Source of the DNA: Glycomyces salinus
GTDB lineage: Bacteria; Actinomycetota; Actinomycetes; Mycobacteriales; Micromonosporaceae
Direction of reading: 5' to 3'
Assembly: GCF_016428645.1 (NCBI RefSeq)
Contig: NZ_JAELXW010000022.1
Location: 45,665 to 109,664, forward strand
DNA: 64,000 bases
Below the pieces are notes generated by a model. The model saw only the letters and a list, made by a program, of their open reading frames with translations, was not told the origin of the DNA and ran no database searches. This document shows, piece by piece, positions 16,168 to 26,463 of the stretch. A program made the translations under genes and the position numbers. The number at the start of each line of letters is the position of its first letter. Position 1 is the stretch's first letter.

Positions 16168-19100
16168 TCATCCGAAGTTCCACTGCTGGTTGGTGCCGCC
16201 GTGGCAGTTCCACACGATCGCCGCGGTGCCGTTGTCGGTCCCGGCGCCATCGACGTCCAGGCACAGCCCGGTGGCGGCGTGGGTGACGGTGCCGTCGCCG
16301 CCGAGCTCCCACTGCTGGTCCGCGCTTCCGTCGCAGTCCCAGATGGTCGCCGCGGTACCGGCTCCGGTGCCGCCGCCTTCGAGGTCCAGGCACTTGAGCG
16401 AGTCGCCGGAGTAGACCGTCAGCTCCCCCGAAGCGGTGTGCGTCCACTGTTGGTTGGAGCCGCCGTGGCAGTCCCAGATGTGGACCTCCGCGCCGTTCTG
16501 GACCGACTGGCCCGACACGTCCAGGCACCTTCCGGCGCTGGTCGACCGCAGTTCGCCGCTCTGGTCCCCGCCGGGTTCGGCGATGCCCTCGCCCTGGAAC
16601 TCCATCCAGTTGACGTTCAGCAGGAAGTCGGTGCCACCGGAGGGGCTGCGGACGACGAAGTACAGCGCCGTCCCGTCCGCCGGAACGTTCTCGAGCCCGG
16701 CGGTGACGGTCGTCCAGTTCTGCCAGCCGCCGGTGCCCTCGACCGCGGCGGAGCCGACGAGCGGACCCTCCGGGTCGTTCGCGCGGATCTCGATGACCCC
16801 GCCGGTGGTGCCGGAGGCGACCCGGAGGTCGACCGCGTCGATTCCGGAGAGGTTCATCGGTTCGAACCCGAACCAGTCGCCGTCGGTGGCCCAGCCGAGG
16901 TTCTGGCCGCCGCCGGTGTCGGTGGTCGCCTCCAGCGCCACGCCGGGGTCGTCGGAGCCGACGCCGCCGGGCACGCGCCCGGTGCCGGTGTAGTACTCGG
17001 CCTCCTTGTGCTTGGTGTGGAGGACCACGGACTCCTCGGTAGTCAGCGGCTTCGCGCCGCCCGCTCCGCCGCCGTCGGTGTAGCTGACGGTCACCACGCC
17101 GAAGATGTTCGCCCCGACGTGCCCCTCGTCGCCCGGCAGCGGGAAGGACCCCTCGCAGCCGTAGTACTGCTCGTACCCGTGGGCGTGCTCGTCGTGGCCG
17201 AGCGCGGGCTGGGTGACCACGTTCTGGCAGTCGATCTGCCCGTCCTCGGGGTCGGTGACGGTGACCCGGTACGGGATCGTGTCGCCCCAGTCGAAGAACC
17301 CGCCTTCGACCGGCAACTCGATGGTCACCGTCGGCGCGGTGTTGCCCGCGACGATCTCGACGTCGGACAGCGCCGTCCTGCCGTCCTCGGCTGTGACGGT
17401 CAGCGTGGCGAGGTGATTGCCAGCTTCGGTGTAGGTGTGCTCGGCCTCGACCCCGGTGGTGTCGGCGGTGCCGTCGCCGTCGAAGTCCCACGAGTACTCC
17501 AGTGGACCGCCTTCGGGATCGGTCGATCCGGCCCCGGAGAACTGGACGGTCAGCGGCGCCGGACCCGAGGTGGTGTCGGTCTCGATCTGCGCGATCGGAT
17601 CGCGGGGGCCGCTCGAGTAGTGGTCGATCCTGTAGATGCCCGAGTCGTCGTTGCCGCCGCCGAATCCGGTCCCCCAGTCGATGACGTACAGCGCACCGTC
17701 CGGGCCCCATTTGAGCTCGTGGATACGGGTGAAGTCCATGTCCTCCAGGATTCGGTCGACCGCGACGACGTCGCTGACCGACGCGTCGGGCTGGACGGCG
17801 AACATCCTGCCGTCGTTCCAGTCCCCGTAGATCGCCGTGCCGTCGAATTCGACGGGCCAGGCGCGGCTGGGATCGGACGCGGGGTCGTAGCGGTAGACCC
17901 CGCTGGTGGTCGGTCCGCCGCTGCCGCCGATCTCGGGCACGCCGGTCGAGGACTTGCCCATCCACATCTCCGATGCGATCGCGGGAGGGAGGTCGGTGAC
18001 GCCGGTGTTGTTCGGGGAGTCGTTCACCGGGTTCGCGCAGTCGAATTCACCGCCGGACTGACCGGTGGCGAAGTCGTAGTCGACGTACGGCGTGTTGTCG
18101 CCGACGCAGTAGGGCCAGCCGTAGAAGCCGGGCTCGTCGACGATGTTCCACTCGACTCGGCCGTCCGGTCCGCGGTTCGGGTCGGCGGCTCCGGCGTCGG
18201 GACCGTAGTCGGCGACCATGACCTTCCCGGTCTCGGGGTCGGTCCCGATCGAGAACGGGTTGCGGAAGCCCATCGCGTAGATCTCGGGACGCGTGTTCGG
18301 AGTGCCGGGTTCGAACAGGTTGCCTGAGGGGATCGTGTAGCCGCCGTCGTCCGCGGGGTGGATCCGCAGGACCTTGCCGCCCAGGACGTTCGAGTTGGCG
18401 GAGGTGCGCTGGGAGTCGAAGTACTCCCTCCCCGGCCGCTCGTCGATGGGCGTGTAGCCGTCCGAGCCGAACGGGTTGGTGTTGTCCCCGGTCGCCAGGT
18501 ACAGATTGCCGTCGGCGTCGAAGTCGAGAGCGCCTCCGGAGTGGCAGCACTCGCTGCGCTGGGTGTCGACTTCCAGGAGCGTGGACTGGCTGCCGAGGTC
18601 GAGGCTGTCGCCGTCCACGGTGAATCGGGACAGTCGGTCGATCGGCTGGTCGCCGGCCGGCGAATAGTAGAGGTACAGCCAACTGTTGCTCGCGAAGTCG
18701 GGGTCGAGCGCGAGCCCGAGCATCCCGAATTCCTGTCCGGTGTAGACATCGACGTGGCCGGCGGTCGCGGTGGATCCGTCGGGCCGGATGATGCGCACGT
18801 CGCCGCCGCGGTCGATGTAGAAGACCCGGCCGTCGTCGGCGATGTCGAGTTTCATGGGGTTGAGCGTGGACTCGTCGAGCGGCACCTTCTCGAAGTCGCC
18901 GGGCTGCGGCCCGGAGCCGCCGCAGTCGGCGTCGAGCGCGCCGGACGCGGTCTGCAGGCCACCGAGCAGGTGGTGGAGGAAGTCCGGATCGGAGTAGGAC
19001 TCGATGGTGTGGCCCATGCCGGTGTACCAGGACCGGCCGCCGTCGTAGTCGTGGCACCAGGCGATGGGGTGGGACTCGCCCATGGCCCCGCCGCCCGGGT

Positions 19101-19719
19101 CGTAGGTGGACTCGTCCACGGAGGCGAGCACGTGCACGTCGCCGCTCGGGTCGGAGTCGAAGTTGTACCACTCGTCGTATCGACTCCACTGCGGGTCGAG
19201 ATGCGCCGTCGAGGGGTGCACGGAATCCTCGACCTGGACGGTCGCGGTCTGGTTGGCCGGGTGGGATTCGAAATAGGCACCGACCAGGCCGCCGTACCAA
19301 GGCCAATCGTGCTCGGTGTCGCTGGCGGCGTGGACGCCGGCGTAACCGCCGCCGGACTGGATGTAGCGCTCGAAGGCGGCCTGCTGCTCGCCGTCGAGGA
19401 CGTCGCCGGTGGTGTTCAGCCAGACGACCACGTCGTACTGGGCGAGGTTCTCGTCGGTGAACTGCGCCGAGTCCTCGGTCGCGTCGACTTCGAAGCCGTT
19501 CTCGACGGCGAGGTCTTCGATGGCGGCGATGCCGGCGGGGATGGCGCCGTGCCGGAATCCGGCGGTCTCACTGTAGACCAGGGCCTTGAACGGCCCGGAC
19601 TCGTGCGCGGCGGCTTCGTCCTCGGTCACGGGCCCGGGCCCGGCCGCCACGAGCGCGCCCGCCAGCGCGGCCGTGGCCGCGCCGCCTATGGCGCGTCTGG
19701 TGGATATCGGCTGTCTCAT
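16168..19719 (-). CDS. Secreted ThuA / PQQ-type sugar dehydrogenase / PKD / CBM6 / ricin-B lectin protein
   Basis: A large extracellular modular protein, 1,183 residues. The N-terminus ([17 protein letters not shown]) looks like a Tat signal. Domains: ThuA-like (about 42-270), GSDH/SorbD-type beta-propeller (about 275-700, with [20 protein letters not shown]), PKD (about 708-793), a cysteine-containing linker domain, a CBM6-like beta-sandwich (about 905-1045) and a ricin-B beta-trefoil (about 1055-1183) with three QxW repeats (QQW at 1090, 1135 and 1178). The propeller oxidises sugars with PQQ in known relatives; the CBM and lectin parts hold it on carbohydrate. Start ATG overlaps the Gfo/Idh stop (ATGA). 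A 1,498-residue paralogue lies at 29,878-34,374. Confidence 0.9.
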   Translation of the reverse strand: MRQPISTRRAIGGAATAALAGALVAAGPGPVTEDEAAAHESGPFKALVYSETAGFRHGAIPAGIAAIEDLAVENGFEVDATEDSAQFTDENLAQYDVVVWLNTTGDVLDGEQQAAFERYIQSGGGYAGVHAASDTEHDWPWYGGLVGAYFESHPANQTATVQVEDSVHPSTAHLDPQWSRYDEWYNFDSDPSGDVHVLASVDESTYDPGGGAMGESHPIAWCHDYDGGRSWYTGMGHTIESYSDPDFLHHLLGGLQTASGALDADCGGSGPQPGDFEKVPLDESTLNPMKLDIADDGRVFYIDRGGDVRIIRPDGSTATAGHVDVYTGQEFGMLGLALDPDFASNSWLYLYYSPAGDQPIDRLSRFTVDGDSLDLGSQSTLLEVDTQRSECCHSGGALDFDADGNLYLATGDNTNPFGSDGYTPIDERPGREYFDSQRTSANSNVLGGKVLRIHPADDGGYTIPSGNLFEPGTPNTRPEIYAMGFRNPFSIGTDPETGKVMVADYGPDAGAADPNRGPDGRVEWNIVDEPGFYGWPYCVGDNTPYVDYDFATGQSGGEFDCANPVNDSPNNTGVTDLPPAIASEMWMGKSSTGVPEIGGSGGPTTSGVYRYDPASDPSRAWPVEFDGTAIYGDWNDGRMFAVQPDASVSDVVAVDRILEDMDFTRIHELKWGPDGALYVIDWGTGFGGGNDDSGIYRIDHYSSGPRDPIAQIETDTTSGPAPLTVQFSGAGSTDPEGGPLEYSWDFDGDGTADTTGVEAEHTYTEAGNHLATLTVTAEDGRTALSDVEIVAGNTAPTVTIELPVEGGFFDWGDTIPYRVTVTDPEDGQIDCQNVVTQPALGHDEHAHGYEQYYGCEGSFPLPGDEGHVGANIFGVVTVSYTDGGGAGGAKPLTTEESVVLHTKHKEAEYYTGTGRVPGGVGSDDPGVALEATTDTGGGQNLGWATDGDWFGFEPMNLSGIDAVDLRVASGTTGGVIEIRANDPEGPLVGSAAVEGTGGWQNWTTVTAGLENVPADGTALYFVVRSPSGGTDFLLNVNWMEFQGEGIAEPGGDQSGELRSTSAGRCLDVSGQSVQNGAEVHIWDCHGGSNQQWTHTASGELTVYSGDSLKCLDLEGGGTGAGTAATIWDCDGSADQQWELGGDGTVTHAATGLCLDVDGAGTDNGTAAIVWNCHGGTNQQWNFG

Positions 19720-20909
19720 CGGGGTCTCCCTTCATTGAGTGAAATCGGTGTGCGGTGGCGTGCCGACTCGACCGCCGCGTGGAGCACCCGCTGCGTGCGG
19801 AGGGCGTCGGCGAAGTCTGGGAGCGGCACCTGCGGTGCCCTTCCGCCGAGCACGGCGAGGATGTCGGCCGCCTGGTTGATGAAGGTGTGCTCGTAGCCGA
19901 GGCCGTGGCTGTCGGGCCACCAGGCCGCGGCGTAGGGGTGGCCGTCGCCGCCTCGAGTGACGTCGATGGTGGTCCAGCCCTGGACGGCGGGTTCGGCCTC
20001 CTTGCTGTAGAAGCCGAGCTCGTTCATCCGCTCGAAGTCGAACCGGAGGGCGCCCTTCTCGCCGTGGATCTCGAAGCGGTTGGCGTTGTGGTATCCGGTG
20101 GCCAGGCGGGTGGACTCGAAACTGGCGACGCCCCCGCCGGAGAGCCGGGCCAAGAACAGGACCGCGTCATCCACGGTGCTTCTGCCCTTCGCACCGCCGG
20201 TTCCGGCGCCGGCTCCGGCGATCTCACCGCCGGTGCCTTCGGCGAGAGCGCGCTCCTCGATGAAGGTCTGCTCGATCGCGCCTTCGACGCCGGTGATCTC
20301 CTCGCCGGTGACGAAGCGGACGGCGTCGATGATGTGGGCGCCGAGGTCGCCGTGCGCGCCGGATCCGGCGATGTCGCCTTGGAAGCGCCACACCAGCGGC
20401 GCTTCCGGCCCGGCCCAGCTTTGGAGGTAGGCGGCCCGCACGTGGTAGATGCGTCCCAGGGCGCCGGAGGCGACCAGTCGGTGCGCGAGGGCGACTGCGG
20501 GGACGCGCCGGTAGGAGTACCAGACGAAGGTCCGGCCCGGGGCGCGCTCGGCGGCCTCGGCCATGGCCTCGGCGTCGGCGAGTGTTCCGGCGAGGGGCTT
20601 CTCGCAGGCCACGTGCTTGCCCGCTTCGAGTGCGGCGATCGCCTGCTCGGCGTGGACGTGGTTGGGGGTGGCGACGTCGACCAGGTCGACCGCCGCGTCC
20701 TCGACCACTGCCCGCCAGTCGGTGGAGCCCTGCTCCCAGCCCCAGGTGCGGGCGAAGGACGCCACGGCCTCGGCGTCGCGGGCGGCGACGGCCCGCATGG
20801 CGGGGGCCGGTCCGTCCGGAAAGAAGCGGGCGACCTTGGACCAGGCGTTGGAGTGGGACCGGCCCATGAACTTCGAGCCGAGGAGCGCCACGTTGATCGG
20901 GTCATGCAT
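19716..20909 (-). CDS. Gfo/Idh/MocA-family oxidoreductase
   Basis: NAD(P)-dependent sugar oxidoreductase, 397 residues. It has an N-terminal Rossmann fold (VALLGSKFMGRSH), the family's catalytic EKP motif (CEKPLAGT) and the SGAHGDLGAHIIDAVRF helix that carries the conserved Asp/His pair of the active site. A Gly/Ala-rich insertion (about 226-245, TGGEIAGAGAGTGGAKG) is unusual. Its start overlaps livF by eight bases and its stop overlaps the ThuA-protein start, placing it between importer and secreted dehydrogenase. Likely oxidises an imported sugar or glycoside, possibly at C3 as ThuB and DgpA do; the substrate is not known. Confidence 0.88.
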   Translation of the reverse strand: MHDPINVALLGSKFMGRSHSNAWSKVARFFPDGPAPAMRAVAARDAEAVASFARTWGWEQGSTDWRAVVEDAAVDLVDVATPNHVHAEQAIAALEAGKHVACEKPLAGTLADAEAMAEAAERAPGRTFVWYSYRRVPAVALAHRLVASGALGRIYHVRAAYLQSWAGPEAPLVWRFQGDIAGSGAHGDLGAHIIDAVRFVTGEEITGVEGAIEQTFIEERALAEGTGGEIAGAGAGTGGAKGRSTVDDAVLFLARLSGGGVASFESTRLATGYHNANRFEIHGEKGALRFDFERMNELGFYSKEAEPAVQGWTTIDVTRGGDGHPYAAAWWPDSHGLGYEHTFINQAADILAVLGGRAPQVPLPDFADALRTQRVLHAAVESARHRTPISLNEGRPR

Positions 20910-21663
20910 CTGTCGTTCCTGCCTTCTGCGCGTCGGTCGGGGCGTCGTCGCCGGTCGCTGCGCCCACGCCCAGGTATTGCTGTTGCAGGTCGGGGCGGTC
21001 GAGCAGTTCGTCGCCCGCGAATTCGGCCTCGATGCGGCCGGAGACCATGACGAGCTGCCGGGGCGCCATCCTGACCGCGGCGCGGAGGTTCTGCTCCACG
21101 ACCAGGACGGCGACGCCTTCGTCGACGAGGTGGTGCACGGCGTCGACGAGGACGTCGACGATCGCGGGGGCGAGTCCTTCGGAGGGTTCGTCCATGACGA
21201 TCAGGTCGGCGTCGAGCAGCAGGGCGCGGCCGAAGGCGAGCATCTGCTGCTCGCCCCCGGAGAGGTCGCCGCCGCGGTGCCGCTTGCGTTCGGCCAGACG
21301 CGGGAAGAGCTTGTAGACGTCGGGTGCCGTCCAGCGCCGTCCGCGTCTGCTCAGCATCGCCAGGTGCTCGTCGACGGTGAGCGAGGTGAACAGCCGCCTG
21401 CCCTGCGGGACGTAGGCGATGCCGGAGCGGGCGATCTTCTCCGGCGTGCGGCCCTCGATCGGCTTGCCGTGCAGCAGCACGCGTCCGCCGGACGGCGGCA
21501 GGAATCCGACCAGCGAATCGCAGAGGGTCGTCTTGCCCATGCCGTTGCGTCCGATGACGCCGACCGCCTCGACTCCCATGCGGAGGTCCACGTCCTCCAG
21601 CACGACTGAGGCGCCGTATCCGGCCCGCAGGCCGCGGACCTCGAGCAGTGGAGCTTCGGTCAT
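20902..21663 (-). CDS. livF: Branched-chain-type ABC transporter ATPase LivF
   Basis: One of two ATPases energising the HAAT-type importer. Walker A GRNGMGKTT, signature LSGGEQQ and Walker B LIVMDEPSEG are intact in 253 residues; the polar tail after YLG is longer than usual. Its ATG overlaps the livG stop (ATGA). HAAT importers usually carry branched amino acids, amides, urea or aromatics; being co-transcribed with sugar-oxidising genes suggests a different substrate here. Confidence 0.93.
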   Translation of the reverse strand: MTEAPLLEVRGLRAGYGASVVLEDVDLRMGVEAVGVIGRNGMGKTTLCDSLVGFLPPSGGRVLLHGKPIEGRTPEKIARSGIAYVPQGRRLFTSLTVDEHLAMLSRRGRRWTAPDVYKLFPRLAERKRHRGGDLSGGEQQMLAFGRALLLDADLIVMDEPSEGLAPAIVDVLVDAVHHLVDEGVAVLVVEQNLRAAVRMAPRQLVMVSGRIEAEFAGDELLDRPDLQQQYLGVGAATGDDAPTDAQKAGTTDA

Positions 21664-22451
21664 GAAGTTTCCGCCTCCGATCCGAGATAGATCTCGTGCA
21701 CTCTGGGGTCGGACCGGACCGCTTCGGGGGTTCCGGCCGTCACCGTCTCGCCGTCGGCCATGACGACCACTCGGTCGGCGATCCGGAAGGCCACTTCCAT
21801 GTCGTGCTCGATCAGCAGCACCGTGACCTTCTCGGGCAGCGCCTCCAGCAGGTCCACCAGGTGCTCGCGTTCGCCGCGGGAGAGCCCGGATGCCGGCTCG
21901 TCGAGCATGAGCACGTCCGGTTCGGTGGCGATCGCCATCCCCAGTTCGAGTTGTCGCTTCTGCCCGTGCGCGAGTTCCCCCGCGTCGGTCTCGATGTGGT
22001 CGCCGAGCCACACGGATTCGGCGACGCCCTCGGCCTCGGCCCGCAGGGCGCGGTCGGCCGCGGTGCGCCACGGCACCCGGTGGCGGCGGCGGTGACCGGC
22101 CAGGGCGAGGTAGATGTTGTCGGCGACGGTGAGCCCCTCGAAGGTCCGCGCCTTCTGGTAGGTCCGCGCCACCCCGAGCCGGGGCCGGCGGCGCGACGGC
22201 AGACGGGTGCAGTCGACGCCCTTGATGGCGACCGACCCTCCGGTGGGGGTGATGTCTCCGGCGATGACGTTGAACAGTGTGGTCTTGCCGGCGCCGTTCG
22301 GGCCGAGGATCGCCAGGCGTTCGCCCTGCGCGGCATCGAGGTCGATGCCGCGCAGGGCGAGGAGCCCGCCGAAGGCCACTTGGACCGAGCGCACCAGGAC
22401 GACCGGGGCGGCGCCGTTCCGCCCGGGGTCCGTCGAGTGGTCATCGGTCAT
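21660..22451 (-). CDS. livG: Branched-chain-type ABC transporter ATPase LivG
   Basis: Second ATPase of the HAAT-type importer, 263 residues. Walker A GPNGAGKTT, a signature variant LAHGQKRQLE and Walker B VLMLDEPASG are present, and the family's helical insert between Walker A and signature is retained. ATG at 22449-22451, 35 bases after the binding-protein stop. The signature starting LAHG rather than LSGG is common for LivG. Confidence 0.93.
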   Translation of the reverse strand: MTDDHSTDPGRNGAAPVVLVRSVQVAFGGLLALRGIDLDAAQGERLAILGPNGAGKTTLFNVIAGDITPTGGSVAIKGVDCTRLPSRRRPRLGVARTYQKARTFEGLTVADNIYLALAGHRRRHRVPWRTAADRALRAEAEGVAESVWLGDHIETDAGELAHGQKRQLELGMAIATEPDVLMLDEPASGLSRGEREHLVDLLEALPEKVTVLLIEHDMEVAFRIADRVVVMADGETVTAGTPEAVRSDPRVHEIYLGSEAETS

Positions 22452-22486
22452 CGGGTTGGTCCTCTTCTCTCGGTGTCCATCGGGTC

Positions 22487-23935
22487 CTATTCCTGGGGGA
22501 CGCCGTCGACGACCTCGATGGCGTTGCCCTCCCAGGGAAGGTCCCGCTCCTCGCAGGCCGGGAAGTCGCGCGAGGGCGCGGGCGTGTCGGGGCTGAACGT
22601 GCCTCCGAAGGACTGGTCGACCCCCGGGATGATGGCGGCGGCCTCTTGAACGACCTCGCCGTTCTCATCGACGACCAATCGGGACAGTCCGACGTCGACG
22701 ATGCCGCTGCGGTTCTCGTCGAGGCTGATGTCGCCATAAGGCAGTTCGAGGGTGAGGCCGGAGAGGGACTGGTGCAGCACTTCAGGGTCGTCGAAGCCGC
22801 CCGCGGCCTCGAGTCCCCTGACGAGTGCGACGCCGGCCGAGTAGTAGCCGTAGAAGAAGCCGAACGCGGCGGCCGTCGAGGGCGGGGCCGGTTCGTTGCC
22901 GCTGACGCCGCCGGCCAGGGTCTCCCAGGTCGCGTCGGCGCTGGCCAGGTACTCCTCGATCGCGGGCGTGGTCACATCGCCCGGGAGGGTGGCGAAGCCG
23001 CCGACATAGGCGCCGGCGATGTCGGTGCCGAGGGACTGGGCCAGGTCGGGGTTGAAGAACAGGTTGCCCGCGTGCTGGTCGCCGCTGAGGTCGCCTTTGG
23101 CGTTGACGAACGCTTCGAGCGCGGCCTGGGTGCCGGTGCCGCCGACGGCCCAGAAGTAGCCGTCGACCTCGTCGGGACCGGGCAGTTGGGCGATGTAGGA
23201 GGAGTAGTCGGTGGTGCCCAGCGGGGGGAAGACGCGGGCGGTCACATTGCCGCCGACGCCGCAGAAGTCGGCGATGAAGCCCGCCGCGGAGGTGTGGCCG
23301 AAGCTGTAGTCGTCGGCGATGACCGCGACGTCGTCCCAGCCTTCCTGGTGGTGCAGGACGTCGCCGAGACCCGCGTTCCAGATCGCGCCGTCGCCGTAGA
23401 ACCGGAAGTAGTTCGGCGCCTGGACCTGCAGGGTCTGCTCCTGGGAGCCGGAGATGCCCGCCAGCACGGTCAAGTCGGGGTGCTCCTTGGCGTATTCGGC
23501 GACGGCGATGCCCTCGTCGCCGGAGAGCGGCCCGATGATGACGTTGGCGCCCAACTGCTCGACGAGACGCCGGACCTCTTCGATGATGCGGTCGGGCGTG
23601 TCGTCTCCGCAGCCGACGCCGACCAGCTCGATCGGCGTCCCGTCCACTTCGGCGCCGCTGAAGCCGTCCAGCGCCGAGGTCGCCGATTCGACGGTGGCGC
23701 CGGCGTGGTTGACCATCGCCAGCGCGGTGCCGCCGACGGTGTCCTCGTGGAAGCCGCCGAAGGGGCCTTCGCATTGGCCGAGTATGCCCAGTTTCACGCC
23801 CTCGCTGGTGTCGATCGTCCCGCCGCCCTCGTCGGCGGGGAGCCCGGACGAACCTCCGTCGGAACAGCCCACCAGCGCCATCACGGCGGCGGCCAGTACG
23901 GCCGTGGTCCTTCTGGGTCTTTTCATGTTGCGCAT
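22487..23935 (-). CDS. Substrate-binding lipoprotein of the HAAT-type importer
   Basis: Captures substrate for LivHMGF. An arginine-rich N-terminus and hydrophobic stretch end in the lipobox LVGC (Cys24), then a Gly/Ser linker leads into a type-1 periplasmic binding fold with KLGILGQCEGPFGGF as the first strand. 482 residues, somewhat longer than typical LivJ/K. The ATG at 23933-23935 was chosen because AAGGAGATTCCC precedes it; a second Met lies three codons in. The gene stands between livM and livG, not at an operon end. Confidence 0.9.
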   Translation of the reverse strand: MRNMKRPRRTTAVLAAAVMALVGCSDGGSSGLPADEGGGTIDTSEGVKLGILGQCEGPFGGFHEDTVGGTALAMVNHAGATVESATSALDGFSGAEVDGTPIELVGVGCGDDTPDRIIEEVRRLVEQLGANVIIGPLSGDEGIAVAEYAKEHPDLTVLAGISGSQEQTLQVQAPNYFRFYGDGAIWNAGLGDVLHHQEGWDDVAVIADDYSFGHTSAAGFIADFCGVGGNVTARVFPPLGTTDYSSYIAQLPGPDEVDGYFWAVGGTGTQAALEAFVNAKGDLSGDQHAGNLFFNPDLAQSLGTDIAGAYVGGFATLPGDVTTPAIEEYLASADATWETLAGGVSGNEPAPPSTAAAFGFFYGYYSAGVALVRGLEAAGGFDDPEVLHQSLSGLTLELPYGDISLDENRSGIVDVGLSRLVVDENGEVVQEAAAIIPGVDQSFGGTFSPDTPAPSRDFPACEERDLPWEGNAIEVVDGVPQE

Positions 23936-23966
23936 GGGAATCTCCTTCGATTCGATATAGGAATGC

Positions 23967-25028
23967 TTATTTATCGATAGATTGGGCACGGTGGGACGCC
24001 CCTTCGGACCGATCGGAGGTCTCCGCGACGGGCCGACGCCGGTCCGAGAGCCGCCGCCGGAACCGGTCCGCGATGCCGGCCAGCCCCTGGGGTGAGAGCA
24101 CCATGATCAGCAGCACGACCACTCCGATCACGGTGTTGAAGCGGGCCTCGGTGATGCCGATCCGGTCGACCAGCGGCAGGTCCCGCAGGTAGGTGAACAT
24201 CGCGACGTAGACGAAGGCGCCGAGCCAGGCTCCTTCGAAGTACGACACGCCCCCGATCACGGCGATGATGAGCAGCACCAGGGTCGGCCCGATCCCGATC
24301 GAGGCGGGGTCGATCTGCCCGTTCCACCACACGTTCACCAGGCCGCCGAGTCCGGCGACGAACCCGCCGAGGGTGAACGCGAGGGTGCGGTGCAGCGGCA
24401 CGTTGAACCCGAGCGAGGCCATGCGGACCGGGTCGTCCCGCACGCCTTGCAGGGCCAGGCCGAAGGCGGTCCGTCCGAGGGCCCGGAAGCCGATGTAGGC
24501 GAGGACCGACAGGGCCAGCGCAGTGTAGTAGAGGCTCACCGGTGCGGCCAGCTCGTCCGGCCGCTCGATGCTGGTGATGCCGCTGGGCCCGGAGATCTCG
24601 GTGACCTGGGCGAACACGAAGTACCCGATGACGGCGTACACCATGGTGAGCATCAGGTAGTACAGGCCGGTGGTGCGGCTGGCCAGCGCCCCCAGCAGGA
24701 AGGCGGCGACGGTGGTGACGATCAGCGCGAAACCGACGGCGGTCCACGGGGGCAGGCCGAGGTTCAGACCGCGTGAGCCGACCTCCAGTGCGGCGTTGCC
24801 GTACATGAACCCGGCGACGCCGAAGAACAGGAACTGGGCGAGCGAGACCATGCCGCCGTACTTGGCCAGGAACACGATGGTCGCCGCGGCCAGGCCCATC
24901 ATCAGGGTCTGAGTCATGACGAAGTTGATGAAGAACGCCGAGGCCACGGTCGGCAGCGCCGCCAGGACGACCACCGCCAGCGCGAGCGAGGCCGCCCGCC
25001 AGTTCAGCATGGACGATCCGGTCCTCAT
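23967..25028 (-). CDS. livM: Branched-chain-type ABC transporter permease LivM
   Basis: Membrane subunit of the HAAT-type importer, 353 residues with about nine hydrophobic helices. GVRDDPVRMASLGFNV is the LivM cytoplasmic loop that contacts the ATPase. The C-terminal 35 residues are polar and basic. Start ATG overlaps the livH stop (ATGA); the open frame continues far upstream, but only this start suits the coupling. Confidence 0.92.
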   Translation of the reverse strand: MRTGSSMLNWRAASLALAVVVLAALPTVASAFFINFVMTQTLMMGLAAATIVFLAKYGGMVSLAQFLFFGVAGFMYGNAALEVGSRGLNLGLPPWTAVGFALIVTTVAAFLLGALASRTTGLYYLMLTMVYAVIGYFVFAQVTEISGPSGITSIERPDELAAPVSLYYTALALSVLAYIGFRALGRTAFGLALQGVRDDPVRMASLGFNVPLHRTLAFTLGGFVAGLGGLVNVWWNGQIDPASIGIGPTLVLLIIAVIGGVSYFEGAWLGAFVYVAMFTYLRDLPLVDRIGITEARFNTVIGVVVLLIMVLSPQGLAGIADRFRRRLSDRRRPVAETSDRSEGASHRAQSIDK

Positions 25029-26053
25029 GCCGGCCTCCCGTACAGTCCGTAGGGTCGGACCGCCAGCACCAGGGCGAGCAGGCCGAAGGTCAGGATGATC
25101 GCGTAGTACGAGTACTGCGTGGGCAGGTATGCGGGCGAGAACGCCACCACCGTCCCGTACAGCAGCGACCCGGCGGCCGCGCCCTTGATGGAGCCGAGCC
25201 CGCCGATGATCACCACCACCAGCGAGTTCAGGAGCCAGGAACCGTCGGTGCCCGGTGCCGCCCCTGAGAAGGAGGCGCCGAGCACGCCGCCGACGCCGGC
25301 CAGGAACGCCCCGGCGAAGAACACGACCGCGAACACGACCCGGATGTTGATCCCCAGGCCCCGCACCATCTGCCGGTCGTCCACTCCGGCACGTACGACC
25401 AGGCCCAGGCGGGTCTTGTTGAGCCACAGCCACAGCAGCACTCCGATCACCACGGCCACGCCGAGCATGAACAGGCGGGTGGTGGCGTAGCGCTGGCCGA
25501 AGATCTCTATGAAGTGCGTGACCGAGCCGGGCCAGACCATGCGCTGGGCGAGTCCGCCGAATTCGCGCAGCATCTGGTCGGCCAGCACCACGGTGATCGC
25601 CAGGGTGATGAGCGCCTGGCGCAGCTCCTGTCCTTCGTTCCACTGCAGGAAGACCTGCTGGATCACCATGCCGGCGAGGGCGGCCACCGTCGCCCCGACC
25701 AGCATGGGCACCAGCCAGTCGACCAGACTCACTTCGGACGGTTCGATGTTGCGGGTCTTGCCGAGCATGGCCTGCTGGACGCCGATCGCCACGTAGGCCG
25801 CCAGCAGGAACAGCGAGCCGTGGGCCATGTTGACCGTTCGCATCAGCCCGAAGATCAGGGTGAATCCCGAGGCGGCCACGAACAGCAGTCCGGCGAAGGT
25901 CACCGCGTCGAGCGCGGTGACCATGAACGTGCCGGGGTTGTCGAGTGCGGTTCCGGCGGGCGTATCCGCGGCGAGGAACAGCACCCAGGCCACCGCCGCC
26001 GCGGCCACGGCGGCAGTGACCAACGCAGGCAACCGTCTCCTGGTTGCGGTCAT
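25025..26053 (-). CDS. livH: Branched-chain-type ABC transporter permease LivH
   Basis: First gene of the importer operon, 342 residues, multi-pass membrane protein. LIFGLMRTVNMAHGSLFLLA is the conserved LivH core helix and GVDDRQMVRGLGINI the ATPase-contact loop. The ATG at 26051-26053 follows GGAGGACC. A sigma-70-like promoter (TTGACC, 16-bp spacer, TATACG) lies about 70-100 bases upstream, and a second promoter-operator module is at 26377-26463. Confidence 0.92.
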   Translation of the reverse strand: MTATRRRLPALVTAAVAAAAVAWVLFLAADTPAGTALDNPGTFMVTALDAVTFAGLLFVAASGFTLIFGLMRTVNMAHGSLFLLAAYVAIGVQQAMLGKTRNIEPSEVSLVDWLVPMLVGATVAALAGMVIQQVFLQWNEGQELRQALITLAITVVLADQMLREFGGLAQRMVWPGSVTHFIEIFGQRYATTRLFMLGVAVVIGVLLWLWLNKTRLGLVVRAGVDDRQMVRGLGINIRVVFAVVFFAGAFLAGVGGVLGASFSGAAPGTDGSWLLNSLVVVIIGGLGSIKGAAAGSLLYGTVVAFSPAYLPTQYSYYAIILTFGLLALVLAVRPYGLYGRPA

Positions 26054-26124
26054 GTAGGTCCTCCGAGGGGATTTGCTGCGTCGGTGAGGAATCGTGACGC
26101 AGTCTCAGCATTGAGTGACGACAG

Positions 26125-26152
26125 CGTATAAACATTCGATGTATGCGGTCAA
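26125..26152 (-). promoter_or_regulatory. Sigma-70-type promoter of the liv operon
   Basis: On the minus strand TTGACC (26152-26147) and TATACG (26130-26125) are separated by 16 bases, in an AT-rich patch that stands out in this GC-rich DNA. Transcription would begin near 26118, leaving a 65-base leader before livH. Confidence 0.6.
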
Positions 26153-26376
26153 GCACTCACTTAAAACGAGTCCGGTATGTACGAATTTTGCGAGCGAACC
26201 GGTCCGCTGACTCGAATTTTCGAATGACGAAGAGCTTCGGGGCGAGCGCCATCCGGAAACCTCCGGCATCCTTTTTCCAATCATCAGATGTTTTATCGTG
26301 ACACTTCCACCTCCTACCGCAACTCCTCGCCGAAGCGGACCTCGGCGACCGGGCCGGAAAGGGGTCGTCGGTCGAG
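26153..26376 (-). other. Long leader between operator module A and the liv promoter, no gene
   Basis: I see no convincing gene in this stretch. If transcription starts at module A (26377-26463), it is a long untranslated leader. It holds a 7-bp hairpin (TCGCCGA/TCGGCGA, 26327-26348), a Shine-Dalgarno GGAGGT followed by a four-codon frame GTG-TCA-CGA-TAA (about 26294-26305), and a 12-bp palindrome TCGAATTTTCGA (26212-26223). A 97-codon open frame here has no family resemblance. Confidence 0.35.
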
Positions 26377-26463
26377 GTCGACCTCCTTGGGTTGCCACCA
26401 GGCTATGGACTCACCCAGGGAGTACGCCATGCGTGATCACGCAAGGATGCTTAGATATTTCAC
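26377..26463 (-). promoter_or_regulatory. Promoter-operator module A (faces the liv operon; abuts the XylR-type regulator gene)
   Basis: Read on the minus strand, this 87-bp block aligns without gaps to module B (27,724-27,810): 74 of 87 bases are identical by hand count. It contains the palindrome TGCGTGATCACGCA (26430-26443), a TAGCCT -10 candidate, and the ribosome site AAGGAGGTCGAC. Unlike module B, no start codon follows the ribosome site. On the other strand the regulator's ATG begins at 26464, directly beyond the module, so the palindrome would also overlie the -35 region of the regulator's own promoter (TAGATA at 26452-26457). Confidence 0.75.

Noticed and set aside
20902..26053. Naming the importer a branched-chain amino acid transporter
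   Set aside because: The subunits are of that family, but the operon carries only sugar-oxidising genes downstream, so I name the family and not the substrate.
26105..26398. A 97-codon minus-strand frame in the regulator-liv gap
   Set aside because: It begins in the conserved promoter module and has no family resemblance; the similar peptide read from module B reflects DNA-level similarity of the modules, not coding.
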